A DNA stretch of 64,000 bases from Uranotaenia lowii (taxonomy: Eukaryota > Arthropoda > Insecta > Diptera > Culicidae), in contig NC_073693.1 in NCBI RefSeq assembly GCF_029784155.1, positions 289,636,875-289,700,874 on the forward strand. Direction: 5' to 3'. This document shows, one piece after another, positions 37,385 through 47,935 of this stretch. Below the pieces are notes generated by a model. It saw nothing but the letters and a program-made list of their open reading frames with translations. It did not search any database and had not been told where the DNA came from. The position numbers and the translations under genes are program-made. Numbering within the stretch: the first letter of the stretch is position 1; every line of letters starts with the position of its first letter.

Positions 37385-39558
37385 CATGGCCGTAGGAACG
37401 GGGGGGGTTTTGGGGGTTAAACCCCCCCCATGAGGGTCCAAAAAAGCAAGCGAGGTATTCTACTCTACATTCAAAATTTTAAATTCATAATCGAATTATG
37501 ATAATAGATCAAAGTTGTTCAAAAATAAAAATCTAGATTAAAAACTAATGCCAAAACCTCAAAAACCTATCCCAAGTTCAAAATTCTGATACTGTTTTTC
37601 AAAATTTACTCACTTCTTCATAGAATAAATAGACAAATCTGGGTTGTTTTATTTAAAAAAAAACCAGGCAAAATCCGGATATTTGATTTCAAAATTGTCG
37701 ACCAAAATCCGGACAATATCCAGACAATTGTGGTCAAAAACTAGGAATTACTCATTAAAATCAATAAAAAAATAACTTGATTAAACATTTCATGATTATT
37801 ATTTTGAAATTTGCCACACAATTTGTTTTTTAAAGTTTGATTTAAGAATGAGGATGAGAATAAACCCGGCAAAATCCGGGCTTTTCCAATGAAATCCAGG
37901 CAAACAGAATGAACCGAACTTTTTACTTAATTTTTTTTTAAATATCCGGGCGAACTCGGTTAATCGGGCAATCTGGCAACCTTATCATTGATACTCAGGT
38001 CTGAATATTAAATTTGAAATTAATCCAATTTTGAAGGTTCTGGTTCCATATTCTCATAACCAAAACTGTATTTCTACATATTTTCGAATTTCTGATTCTG
38101 TATCAACTTAAGGATTCTTGATTTTTTCAGTTCGAATAATCATTATTAATTAGGAATGAAAAGCTGCTTTGAAATCCTGGTTCAAATTTGGTTTTGCATT
38201 TCATATCAAATTTTAATCATGTTTTTCGAATATCATATGCATATTCAATATTTTGATAATAGTTTCCCGAGTATGATAAAAGTAATAATTTTGCTTTATA
38301 TTGAAATTCGAAGTTCTTTAACTTTATTCTAACACAAAATTTAAACATTCAAATCTTCTAAGTGACAATCCAAAATGGAAAACTCGGATCCAACATTTGA
38401 AATTCTCATTTTAATTGAGATTCACAAAATAGTTTCAAAATAAATAATTGAAATATGAAATAAGGTTAAACCATCACTACAGAATTTAAATAATAGATTC
38501 ATTAATGATGGCTCCAAACTTGCCTTAAAAAATTCTGATCTGGAATAAAGAAACGGAAAAAGTATCTTTCTACATTTAAAAAATCGTATAGAAATTCAGA
38601 AACAGATTCAAAGTTCAATTTTCGAATCCAGGTTCAGAATTCAGGATCAGAATTATGATTGAAAATTTGCAAAAGGTATAGCTTTTGAATGAGTTTTTTA
38701 TAGAATTGTTGAGGAATTGAAAAGAACATAAGCTTGTCAATTCAATTACCAGATTTCAAATACTTTATCAGAATTAGTTGGACAAACAATTCAGCTGAAA
38801 ATTACAAATATAAAGTAGAAATTGGTTAATGTTCTCATTTTGTTTTATGCAAAATATTAAAATTATATTTAAAAAAATCATCCACAAGATTTTCATTATA
38901 GAATTAATTCTTTATGAAAAATATTTGCTGTTAAAAAAACCTGATCTTCACCCAAAAAATCTGCTCAAAATTTAATATTTTCCCGGAGTTTTGTTTAACA
39001 TTATAAATATTGCAGTGTTTTTAAAGCCAAATTCCAAATCAAAATCATAAATTTAGTTCAAGTTTGCATCATGAATGTTTGATCCGAAAATTTTTTATCT
39101 CTTACTGTTTTTTTTTAGATTTTATTAATTTTCATCAAAAGTATGAATCTTAGAATTTGCAAAAGAGTTTGCAAGATTGGGCTTGTTTGATTTGTTTTTT
39201 TCATAAGAAATTCAAAGCTACTCTAAAAAGAACTTATTCTATGCTCAAATCCAATAAATTTGATATATCAGACTCTTAAACAAATAAAAAAATTAAACAT
39301 CGATGAAAGAAAATTCCATATCTTGTTTTAAAGTGCATTTAAAAATTCAGCTCACTGTTTAGGCTAAGTACCACTTTTCTAAAGTTACTATTTAATGCGA
39401 ATACTAATAATGAGTACTTAAAAATTAATATTCATATATGTACATAGTTACAAACATAATTTGTTTTAATTTTTTTTTGTGCGTTTTTGGGCAAATAATC
39501 ATAGGTAAAAATCTGTCACCAAAACCCCCCCCATGAGTCGGTTCTTCCTACGGCCCTG
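37385..39558. mobile_element. hAT-like DNA transposon with CAKGGCCGTAGG ends, 2.17 kb
   Basis: The left end is CATGGCCGTAGG and the right end, read inward, is CAGGGCCGTAGG. Both are followed by a G-tract and TTTTGG. The flanks are GATGTTAC at 37377-37384 and GATGTTAC at 39559-39566, a perfect 8-bp target duplication as expected for hAT (P elements also make 8 bp). The interior is AT-rich with no transposase. At about 37655-37985 it carries several copies of a ccggcaaaatccgg-like motif. A related G-rich end may lie at 47.88 kb. Confidence 0.88.
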
Positions 39559-39566
39559 GATGTTAC

Positions 39567-39827
39567 TAGCCCAAATAGCAAGATTTTGGCTTTAATTAGA
39601 GTTCTGGTAATGTTATAGAATGCGCGTTAGCTTTTTATGGAGACTAATGCTATAGTCCTAACGAAATTTTGCAGACCTTAATAAAGCTGAAGCTTGGGAA
39701 GTGACATTTTTGTTGCAACCGGGACAGTCAACTAGAAAATTAACGTGAAAGAGTGTCTTCAAAAGCGTTTGTTGTCTGTGCTTTCTTGGCCATATTTGGC
39801 ATCCTGCCATGATGGAAATGGAGAAGT
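39567..39827. other. Spacer, nothing recognised
   Basis: No supported feature. Confidence 0.45.
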
Positions 39828-40200
39828 ATGCTGCTAACAACATTCAGGTTGTGCCGAAGGATAAGAACCCTCCCAACAAACCAGAACTTAACCCAATCGC
39901 AAACATTGGGCGATATTCTTCCAAATGAACGAATTCCAAATAAAATCGTAAGACCGGTTGTTCTTTACGGGCACGAGACGTGGATGTTGCTCGAGGAGGA
40001 CTTGCGAACACTCGGAGTGTTCAGGCGACGAGTGTTAAGAACCTTCTTTGGTGGCGTGCAGGAGGCGAAGGATGAACCCCGAGCTCACGCGACTCTACGG
40101 CGAACCCAGTCTCCAGAAGGTGGCAAAGGCTGGACGGATAATCTGGGCAGGACATGTTTCGAGAATGTCGGACACGTTTTCTCTTGCTGCCAGCCAAGGT
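39828..40200 (+). pseudogene. C-terminal fragment of a non-LTR reverse transcriptase protein (RTE/BovB-like), frameshifted
   Basis: One frame gives IVRPVVLYGHETWMLLEEDL then LGVFRRRVLRTFFGGV. The next frame, from about 40063, gives RRRMNPELTRLYGEPSLQK, then VAKAGRIIWAGHVSRM. From memory, YG.E.W...., FERR.LR..., LY....I...K..R..W.GH..RM is the conserved segment after the thumb in RTE-like and related ORF2 proteins. The frame breaks near 40055-40065. The catalytic core is absent, so this is a remnant. The clade is inferred, the retrotransposon origin is firm. Confidence 0.75.
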
Positions 40201-40363
40201 TTTCATCAACTGTGCGGATTTCAGCGGCTAGAATACGTCGCCACGAGCTTCTGGTCCTGTCTCTTCTTCGATGCCCATCTCTTTTTCATCTCTTCAGCGT
40301 GTGCCCAACCCATCTCCACTTACGTTCCCGAATCTCGATTTCTAGCGGTAAGACAGTATATTA

Positions 40364-40565
40364 AGGACTGTATTCGAAAAAAATGCAAGACTTTTATTTG
40401 TGAAATTTTCAGTCAAACTACCTAGCAATATAATGTTGACATGTGCAAAATTTTGTGGCTATCTGTCAAGTAGTTTTTTAGATGAAGTTTTTAAACAATT
40501 TTCATCGATTTGCTCAAAAGTTATTTACAAATGAAAGTGTTGCATTTTTTTTCGAATACAGTCCT
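40364..40565. mobile_element. 202-bp MITE, AGGACTGTATTCG ends, TA duplication
   Basis: AGGACTGTATTCGAAAAAAA at the left is matched by its inverted copy at the right. Similarity extends over roughly 40 bp with a few differences. TA at 40362-40363 and 40566-40567 is the target duplication. This fits a Tc1/mariner-type MITE. No coding capacity. Confidence 0.88.
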
Positions 40566-40567
40566 TA

Positions 40568-41624
40568 TGAAAATTAAAAAGAACCTAAGAATCAAAATTC
40601 AAACATGAAATTAAAATAATGTTTGAAAGCGTAGAATTAAAAAATAGTAGTTTTTTTACTAAAAAAAACTAAGAAAAAACAGCTTAATTAGGAACCTATT
40701 CGAAAACAGTGATTAATGAAGACTGTCAAAATATTTAAAAAAAAATAAAACTTGAAATCTGTATGTATAATATCGCCAAAAAATGATTGAAATCACATGA
40801 AGCAGCGCACTCTCTTCCAACTTAGAGATACTACCATTTCTCTCTCGGTTGATTTTTTTCATGAAATGTTAAAAGATTCTACATCGACTGTCCAACTGTT
40901 GCTCCACAAAAGTTGAAAACATGTACGGAAATAACTGGTAAAAAAGACACAGATATTCTCGTAGATCAAAACCTTTTACATCTGTTGCAGAAATTTCAGA
41001 TTTTACTATCTGTTTTTCTTTTTCCAGTAATTGAGCAGTCTTAAAATTTTGTGGAGCTTTAGTTGTATAATTGAACTAGATTGTTAGAAATTTTTATCAA
41101 AAAATGCTCACACGATTTTCTTTACGCTCCTGTATAGCTTTCATTTGAAAATTAAAACTGCCTTAATTGTTCAACCTTGGAATTTGCTCTTTAAATATTT
41201 CTCAATTTCTACTTCAAGCTGCAAATGCAGAAAACTTTGAATTAGGAATTTTGGTTTCCCAACCAAAAAGCCCTCCCTTTCATCGTCATCATCATACATG
41301 CATCATGCATCGATCGGTCGGTCGAACGTTTCCCGCCAACCGAAACCGAAAACTGGAAACCGAACGTCTGGGATGGAGAAGATGAATTTCTGATGACAGA
41401 ATGATTTATCAAGCAGCTACACACTCCATTAGCCTCAAAGCTGAGCCAGACCCAGTAGCTCCATAGCAAGAACCTTCATCCCACCACAAACATGATGATG
41501 ATGTGTTGAAAAGCTGGGGAAGCTCATCATCACTGGAAAATCAAATATCGATCCCGAACGAATGAACTATGCATGATCTAGAGCCAGCTAGCAAGAAAGG
41601 GGGGACCCAGTCGGTTTTGACAGG
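40568..41624. other. AT-rich DNA, then a less AT-rich island at about 41230-41620
   Basis: From 41230 to 41620 the sequence is more balanced, with tcatcgtcatcatcatacatgc-like microrepeats and gatcggtcggtcg. Short overlapping ORFs on both strands match nothing. It may be host regulatory sequence. The TIR element at 41625 is inserted at its right edge. Confidence 0.35.
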
Positions 41625-42551
41625 TAGGGCTAAGTGGGGTAATTATGAACAAGGGGTAATTCCGAACAAACGCCGTAAGCGCCGTTAGAGTCATAGTAGG
41701 GTCTCAAAACTGATCAAATGTGATAGTCTGTCATTCTATTGATAAGTTACAGTTATAACTTGCAAACCTAACTGTATAAATTTTGTAGTTACAGTTATTA
41801 ACAAAATGTATGTCTCTGAGAAACGAAAATCGTTTTCAGACGTGCCTTATCAATTGACACTCTCGTCAATGTGAATGGAGATAAAATGTTGTTTTTGAAA
41901 GTTTTACGTTTGGTTATTGATGCTCAATGTGATGTAATATGATTTTAGGTTGAAAAAAATTTCCACCCACGCACAAAGAAGTGTTCATATTTACCCCATA
42001 CTTTTCAAGATACGGGGTAATTATGAACACCTGTTTCCTCAGCACTCAGCATGGGTTTATGATTAAAATTTACTTTTTCCCTTCAAAATTACGATAACCA
42101 TCCAAATCTTGAAAATAAGCCTAAATCATTACTTCATATTTTTTTAGAATTGTGGATCTGTGATTATATGGAAAGATGCCTCCCAGCTATGTAAAACTGA
42201 AAATAACCCATAACTTCTCAACAGTAAATTTAAAAAATCAACAAATCTCACTACAATGCACTGTTTGGATGTAGTTTCGATCTAGGAATAAAGCCAATAT
42301 AAAAATTCATCACATAACAAGAATCGTTACAGTGTTAATAATTACCCCATAGACAAGGGGGTAATTATGAACAAGCGTTTTACGCCCACAAGCTGCAACG
42401 TAAAAATTAGAAAAAAATCTTAAAATGAAGAAGGGAACCAATCATTCATTTTTAATTATTTTCCAGAATTTAACCATTTAAGAGCTACTTGTTTGAGCTG
42501 ATAATATAAAAAACTTAGTAATTTTGTTCATAATTACCCCACCTAGCACTA
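41625..42551. mobile_element. TIR element with GTGGGGTAATTATGAAC ends, 927 bp
   Basis: The ends begin TAGGGCTAAG (left) and TAGTGCTAGG (right, read inward), then share GTGGGGTAATTATGAACAA, matching at 26 of 28. The outer TA fits a TA duplication. Inside, the motif recurs as two palindromes: one at about 41985-42034 with GTTCATAtTTACCCC / GGGGTAAtTATGAAC arms, and one at about 42342-42376. No transposase. Confidence 0.8.
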
Positions 42552-43529
42552 TTCCTACCACAGGTATTATTTTTTCATTCTGCTGAACAAATTGAACAGA
42601 AAAGGATGAATAAATAATGCATATTGTTATCGGGAGGTCAGAGCAAACGATAACAAGTGTGGTTTTTGAACTCGATTGAAAAATAAACGATGATTGTGGA
42701 CGGTTTGATTTTTTCACAAGGCTACATTACTAAGTTTGGTGAAATTAAAGCCCAAATTTTATTACTTGATAGGAATATTGGAAAAAATAGTTTATTCTGA
42801 ATTGTGCCGTGAATATAGAAATTAATACATATAACCGACTAGTTTCACAATTGAAAAATAAAACATCCAAAGCCGATAATGCCAATAAAAAAAACAAATG
42901 TTCACTAGACGCACCTGGAAATATTGTCAGTAATCAAAACCTTTTATAACCTGCATACAAAAGTAGGAGAAATTATGAAAAATATTTTCGTTCGGAAGAC
43001 CATCTAGTATAGGGACAGTTTTTTTTATGTTGGGAAACATTTTTTCACAAAAAGTTAATATTTTGCAGAATTTTAAAAATTTTTAACATATTTTTAAAGA
43101 GGTCAAAACAGTCTCACTAAATTTGAAGAGTAAAATTCGAACCTAAAGGAATTTCCAAAAATAAAAGAAATTTACACGTTTCATGCTTTTTCAAGATCTA
43201 AAATTGTTGTTATGAAACAATGTTGAAATTTTTTTCTAATATCGAGTCAGCACAACCTCTTAACATCGTATTTCTATGTCTTCATCGATTAAAAAATTGT
43301 TTCTAATACCCAAAGCTATAATTTGGAAGTTAAGACCCCAGAATTTAACACATAGATAATACAATTTTGTTAACCCTAGTAGCCAGACAACTGCAAAATA
43401 ATTTATTTCACATCCTTACTATTACTCTAAATTGTCAGCTCGATATGACTTATGGGCAGTTTGTTGTGCTTCGTGTTTCCCAATTTTGGTTAGTTTAAAT
43501 TTGTTTTGTCTTTTTGTAATTTTCCTTGT
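42552..43529. other. AT-rich DNA, nothing recognised
   Basis: No supported feature. Confidence 0.5.
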
Positions 43530-43935
43530 TTTATTTTTTTTTTACTTTATTAAAGAGACTTGCCACTTTGGTTGGTTCGTCTCTTAGAAAAATGATATTA
43601 CATTTCGTTAAAGAAATAACACTTTTCCAAGAAACATAACATTTATTCTTCCACAGGATAATTCGAGAGAGCATTTCATGATGATGCATCAATATGGAAA
43701 GTGTCTCTGGGTCCTTTACATTTAATAATTATGTGTTCTACCATGAGTCTAACTTTGCATACGTCGCATATCCTTGTTTGTCCACCAGATACATAATGTC
43801 GATGAGCGCTTCTGGTGTTCCCCACCCGAAGCCTTGATAACAACACTTGTTCTTTTCTGTTATCCATTTTCTGGGATCACCTGTAATTTTGGCCAAATTC
43901 AGGTTCCTAAGGTCTTCGATTTCATGCAGTTTTAT
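43530..43935 (-). pseudogene. 3' end of an RNase H-type non-LTR retrotransposon (same group as 1.8-2.97 kb)
   Basis: The minus-strand ORF 43867-43676 reads KEQVLLSRLRVGNTRSAHRHY, then CDVCKVRLMVEHIIIKC, the Cys/His tail seen at 2.6-2.75 kb. The 3' UTR (about 43670-43540) carries a 7-bp stem (AAGAGAC at 43553-43559 with GTCTCTT at 43579-43585, given on the + strand) and then a poly-A tail, seen as a T-run at 43531-43543. Upstream of the ORF the frame is broken and the copy stops near 43935. It is a 5'-truncated, inactive insertion. Confidence 0.8.
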
Positions 43936-44340
43936 TTATAAAATTAGTTTATTTATCTTGAGCTTGCTTGAGCTTGAGCTTGCTATCAACTACGGTCCAC
44001 CTGCGGCCCCTCATGGCCAATGGCATAATGGTTGCACTCCGTGATTGGTTCGAGATAATCAACATTGCACAATGAACCAAATGAAAGGTGCTGGGAGCAA
44101 GCAACGCAATCTCACTGTACAATTTTGAGGATCTCCTACTTTTAAATGAACCAATAACGACGCCGGCCAAGTCCATGTAGTCGATAGGAGGAAAGGAAGT
44201 GCAGCACATGTGGAGATATGTATAGCGGAGGCCGGCTGTACGCCATCCCTCCACAAATCTCCACGCCGAATGTTTGGGGAAAAGGTAATATGGTATGGAA
44301 AATCACCTTGGTAGGCGATAAAACCACTTGAAACCTAAGC
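43936..44340. mobile_element. AGCTT-headed interspersed repeat, copy 2
   Basis: It has a head of TTGAGCTTGC-type units, then ggttgcactccgtgattgg, aacgacgccggccaagtcc and gtagtcgatagg, in the same order as copy 1 at 33.68 kb. The 23 bases 43937-43959 just before and into the head recur at 47592-47614. No coding capacity is credible, although overlapping minus-strand ORFs exist. Confidence 0.65.
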
Positions 44341-46254
44341 TCCTAATATCCTAACCCGCCTCAGTTTCCTATTGAAACTCCTGATTAAGCCTAGAGGCCA
44401 TAAGAAATAGAAAATGATAAATGATTATTTTAATAATTAATTTAATTTTCCCTAGCTAAACTCGGCCTCATATAATTGGAAATCAGAATTTTGTGATGTG
44501 ATTAAATTGATCTCTGAGGAATTAATTTAAAATTATGAATGCGCTGTACAGTTCGTAAACATTCTATCAAAACTTTACAAACCACAATTGAGTTGTTTTA
44601 AAAATCCTATAAAAAATTTAAAAAGTGGTAATTTATTCGAATTTGTTGGTACAAACGAGATTGACACTGTTTATTTAAAAAAATCAATGGTCGTGATTAA
44701 AATTATCCGAGAAGTAAGGAAATTCCAATTTGGATTGATTATGTATCGACTTTAGAAATTCTTCAATCGCATTAAACTTGCATTGAATCTCCTGGTGGAC
44801 ATCATGTTTATGTTCGTGAATAAAATATTTTCCTAACGCTAAATCCTAAAAAAAAATTGTGCATTTTGTGCTATAAACATATTTGAGACTTTTTAAGTTT
44901 AATCTAATTTTTTTTTAATTTTTTTAACTATTTAGAATAACAATACTGAAAACATATTGCACAAAAACGTAAAAGAAAATTAATCTTCGTTTGGGTCGTT
45001 GGTTTATCGCGACCGGATGAGTGTTGGAACGAATATTGTTATTACGATTTTTTTCAGATCTTCATCAAAATAATATTGACCTGATTTTTTTTTTAAATTA
45101 AAGATACGTTAAATAGGAAATATAAGATGTGAAAACCTTTGGTAACTCAATCAAATTTTATATTTTTATTAAAATTCTGCTTCTGGTTAGGCAGGTGTTG
45201 AAAAGATACAGGAGTGGGAAAGGAATCAAGAGTGGATGGCCAGTCAAATGCTTTTTTGACTGTATATGATTTTTTACAAAGTTAAAAAAATATAATAAAA
45301 AATTTAATTAAAACGTGAAGATATAAAATATAAAAAAAACAGTGAAAATAACTAAGAAAAAGGTATATAATAAAACTGAGCTGTATTGAATGCGAATTTA
45401 TTGTAACGTGTAAAAATACCACAATTATCCATTTTGTATCCTGAAAATACTATAATATATCCTGAAATTTGAATTTAAATGATTATTATCACTTATTATA
45501 TTGAATCAGTTGTCTGCGAGATTGAAACACAAAATAAAATAAATATGAAATATAAACTTGACAACACTACAATTAAAATATAAAATAAAAAAAATGTCAT
45601 TAATTGTGGAACAGTTATTGTCAATATTGTTTTAAAAAAATTTCTCGAAAAAGTTAGCTTAAGCGTCTTTCACATTAAAATAAATGTACGAGTACTGTAT
45701 CACTTTAGTCCAAAGTTATGCGAACTAACAATTTTCTGTGGAATCAGCAACCATGTCATAATGTTAATCTATTACAACGTAACTGAACTAAACGAAAACT
45801 ATTATACTATGAATTTTGCAAAAGCTTTTTGAATATCGCTAAGATTAGACACAAACCTTGATTTTTTCGATGTCTTAACAAAATTTGGTACTGGGATGTT
45901 CTTCAACCAGCTTCAACGAAAGCTATTGAGCTTTTTTTAACGAAATAATAGAGCCATCTTTACTGTTTGCCTTCAACCTTGAGATTCAATTTTAAAGATG
46001 AGTACAGCACCATCTGTATTTGAATAATGAACCTGCACTTCCATTTAAATCCTGCAGAGTATAGCCATGAATATTAATAAAAAATATTGTAAATATCAAT
46101 TCACAAAAAAATAAAACTTCACGTACACACCTGAAATTTAAAACTTCACAAACACAGACATTAGAATCAATTCGAAAAAAATTATTAATGATATTTAATC
46201 GCATCACGCAAGGTAAAAAATTTTGTTCAAGAGAAATCGTACTATTCAAAAGTA
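44341..46254. other. AT-rich DNA, nothing recognised
   Basis: No supported feature; the open frames are short and low-complexity. Confidence 0.45.
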
Positions 46255-47020
46255 CACTGAACCCAAATTCACTCTTAAAATACACATGATTTTTCACTTA
46301 AAAACAAGGATCCAGTGATTTTCTTCCATTCAAGTGCGACATATACATTTCACTTGGCAGTCACTTAAATTTCAAGTGAATTCATCCACATTCACTTCTG
46401 TCGTCACTTGAATTTGAAGTGAGAAAAAATATTCACTTCCCCATCACTTGAATTTCAAGTGAATGTCGGGTTGTAATTGTGTTTATTTTCAGAGTTCAAA
46501 ATGGCAAATTCTAAAGAGCAGCGTTTAAAGCTTGTGCTGGATTTGGATTTTCCCAATTCTTTAATAGGCGATTTTGGCGGTAGCTTGTGTTAAACGTGAT
46601 GTGAGAAAAAGTTATTTAAAGGTGTTATCATGTTTCAGCATGTGGGTTGAACTGGACAGATTTTCTGGTTTGCAGCAGGGAATATTTAGAAGTCGCACTA
46701 TCCGCAGTAACCGATCTGCCTTGGGATTACGATGGAATTTTCCAACCAATAAATTTATGGCGAAAGCGCAATGTAAGTATTTGAAATCGAAGTGCTGTTC
46801 TATAAATTTTTTTTATTTAAAAACGCGAGAGATAATTAACTAGAAACTTACTTAGAAATTCAGATAAATTTCACTCGAACGTCATAGTGTAATTCACTTG
46901 ACCGGTCACTTAAGTGAATTCACTTGACCCATCACTTAAAATTCAAATGAAATTACGTATGGCGAGAATTTACTACAGATGTCACTTATTTTTTAAGTGA
47001 AAATTATTTTGGGTGTAGTG
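46255..47020. mobile_element. TIR element with clustered TCACTTGAA palindromes, 766 bp
   Basis: The ends CACTGAACCCAAA (left) and CACTACACCCAAA (right, read inward) match at 11 of 13. Both ends then hold TTTTCACTTAAAA. Between the ends and the centre, TCACTTGAATTTCAAGTGA-like palindromes repeat: near 46360, 46403 and 46445 on the left, spaced about 42 bp, and near 46900-46940 on the right. No target duplication is clear. The superfamily is unknown; the dense subterminal palindromes suggest transposase-binding sites. Confidence 0.65.
46492..46771 (+). other. Exon-like segment inside the TIR element
   Basis: A pyrimidine-rich tract ending in TTTTCAG (46485-46491) precedes AGTTCAAAATGG, and GTAAGT follows at 46772. 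So the segment is bounded by plausible acceptor and donor sites. The ATG at 46501 opens only 30 codons (MANSKEQRLKLVLDLDFPNS...). A different frame stays open from about 46574 past the donor. A frameshifted captured exon, or an exon of the element's own gene, would both fit. No family is recognised. Confidence 0.35.
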
Positions 47021-47699
47021 CTTTCCAGTCCTTCCAAAATTGGATTCTCAACTCAAAAATGCACACACACAACACTCTGAACATTTGCTAGTACTAGAAA
47101 TCAATTCAAAAATATACTTAGCTCAGGATTCTCGGCCCTATTTGTCGGACAATCTGCGCTGGACTCTTAGTTAGGTCACGATCCACGGTGTCGACTTGGT
47201 ATTTTTGCATTCTCTCCGATGATGTCAGATGTCGCTGTCATCAATCTGACCTTTTGCACATGCAAGGTTGCGTACAATAAATATGATAAACGACGCAACT
47301 TTGACCTACTGTGAGCTTTTAACGCGTACAATACCTAAACGAACTTCATATTTTTTTCTTCGCCATTTTAGCAACATGTTTTAACACGAAATCAAAATTG
47401 AATTCAACCAAATACCACCAAATCACTTCGTTTCAACTAAAACTTCACTTCCACTAAGGACAATTAAACACTACGCGACCGGATCTTCTAGTCAGAAGTA
47501 ATTTTTTCAGTTTATTTCAGCCGAAATAAGAGAAAAATATAACACCGATGCGAGAAGCACATCTTATACATGGCAATGTTGCCAGCCTCCCTATAAAATT
47601 AGTTTATTTATCTTAACGATATTCGTTTTGAATTCGTTGGACGCCCTCATCTACCTGTGAGGATTTCATAGCATTTTTCGGTCACATAAATGAAACAAT
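47021..47699. other. No gene supported; 23-bp repeat-head fragment at 47592-47614
   Basis: The stretch 47100-47320 is less AT-rich, with no identifiable frame. TATAAAATTAGTTTATTTAT at 47592 continues in CTT and is identical to the lead-in of the AGCTT-headed repeat at 43937. It diverges after that, so it is a truncated copy or a shared target. Confidence 0.4.
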
Positions 47700-47870
47700 T
47701 TTTAGTGAGGCTGGATCCTTCATCTTGGATTTTGAGATGGCGTCATTCGATTTTCAGTTATTTACAGCATTCTTAAGTTGATCGGAACCCATCACCTTAG
47801 ACATTAAGTTGATCTTAAGTTGATCGGAACCCATCACCTTAGACATTAAGATGGCGTTGAGCCCTTCCAC
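47700..47870 (-). repeat. Decayed hairpin-repeat units with a local tandem duplication
   Basis: ccttcatcttggattttgag at 47718, continuing in atggcgtc, matches the inverted hairpin-repeat units of 36 kb. Just after it, a segment of about 36 bp containing aagttgatcggaacccatc is tandemly duplicated (about 47772-47849). Confidence 0.65.
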
Positions 47871-47874
47871 CAAG

Positions 47875-47935
47875 ACCATGCGAACGGGGGGGGGGGGCTT
47901 AGGGGTTTCCCTCCTCCCCCCTCTCCTCATGCAGA
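47875..47935. mobile_element. Possible end of a hAT-like element related to 37.4 kb
   Basis: ccatgcgaac followed by 12 G, then gcttaggggtttccctc and a C-rich stretch ending cctcatgcag, parallels the left end at 37385 (G-tract, tttgggggtt, C-tract, catgaggg). Only one end is seen and no duplication was found. Confidence 0.35.

Noticed and set aside
43949..44327. Minus-strand ORFs of 60-101 residues in the AGCTT-headed repeat
   Set aside because: Three overlapping frames are open, none is preserved in the second copy at 33.7 kb, and none has a domain.
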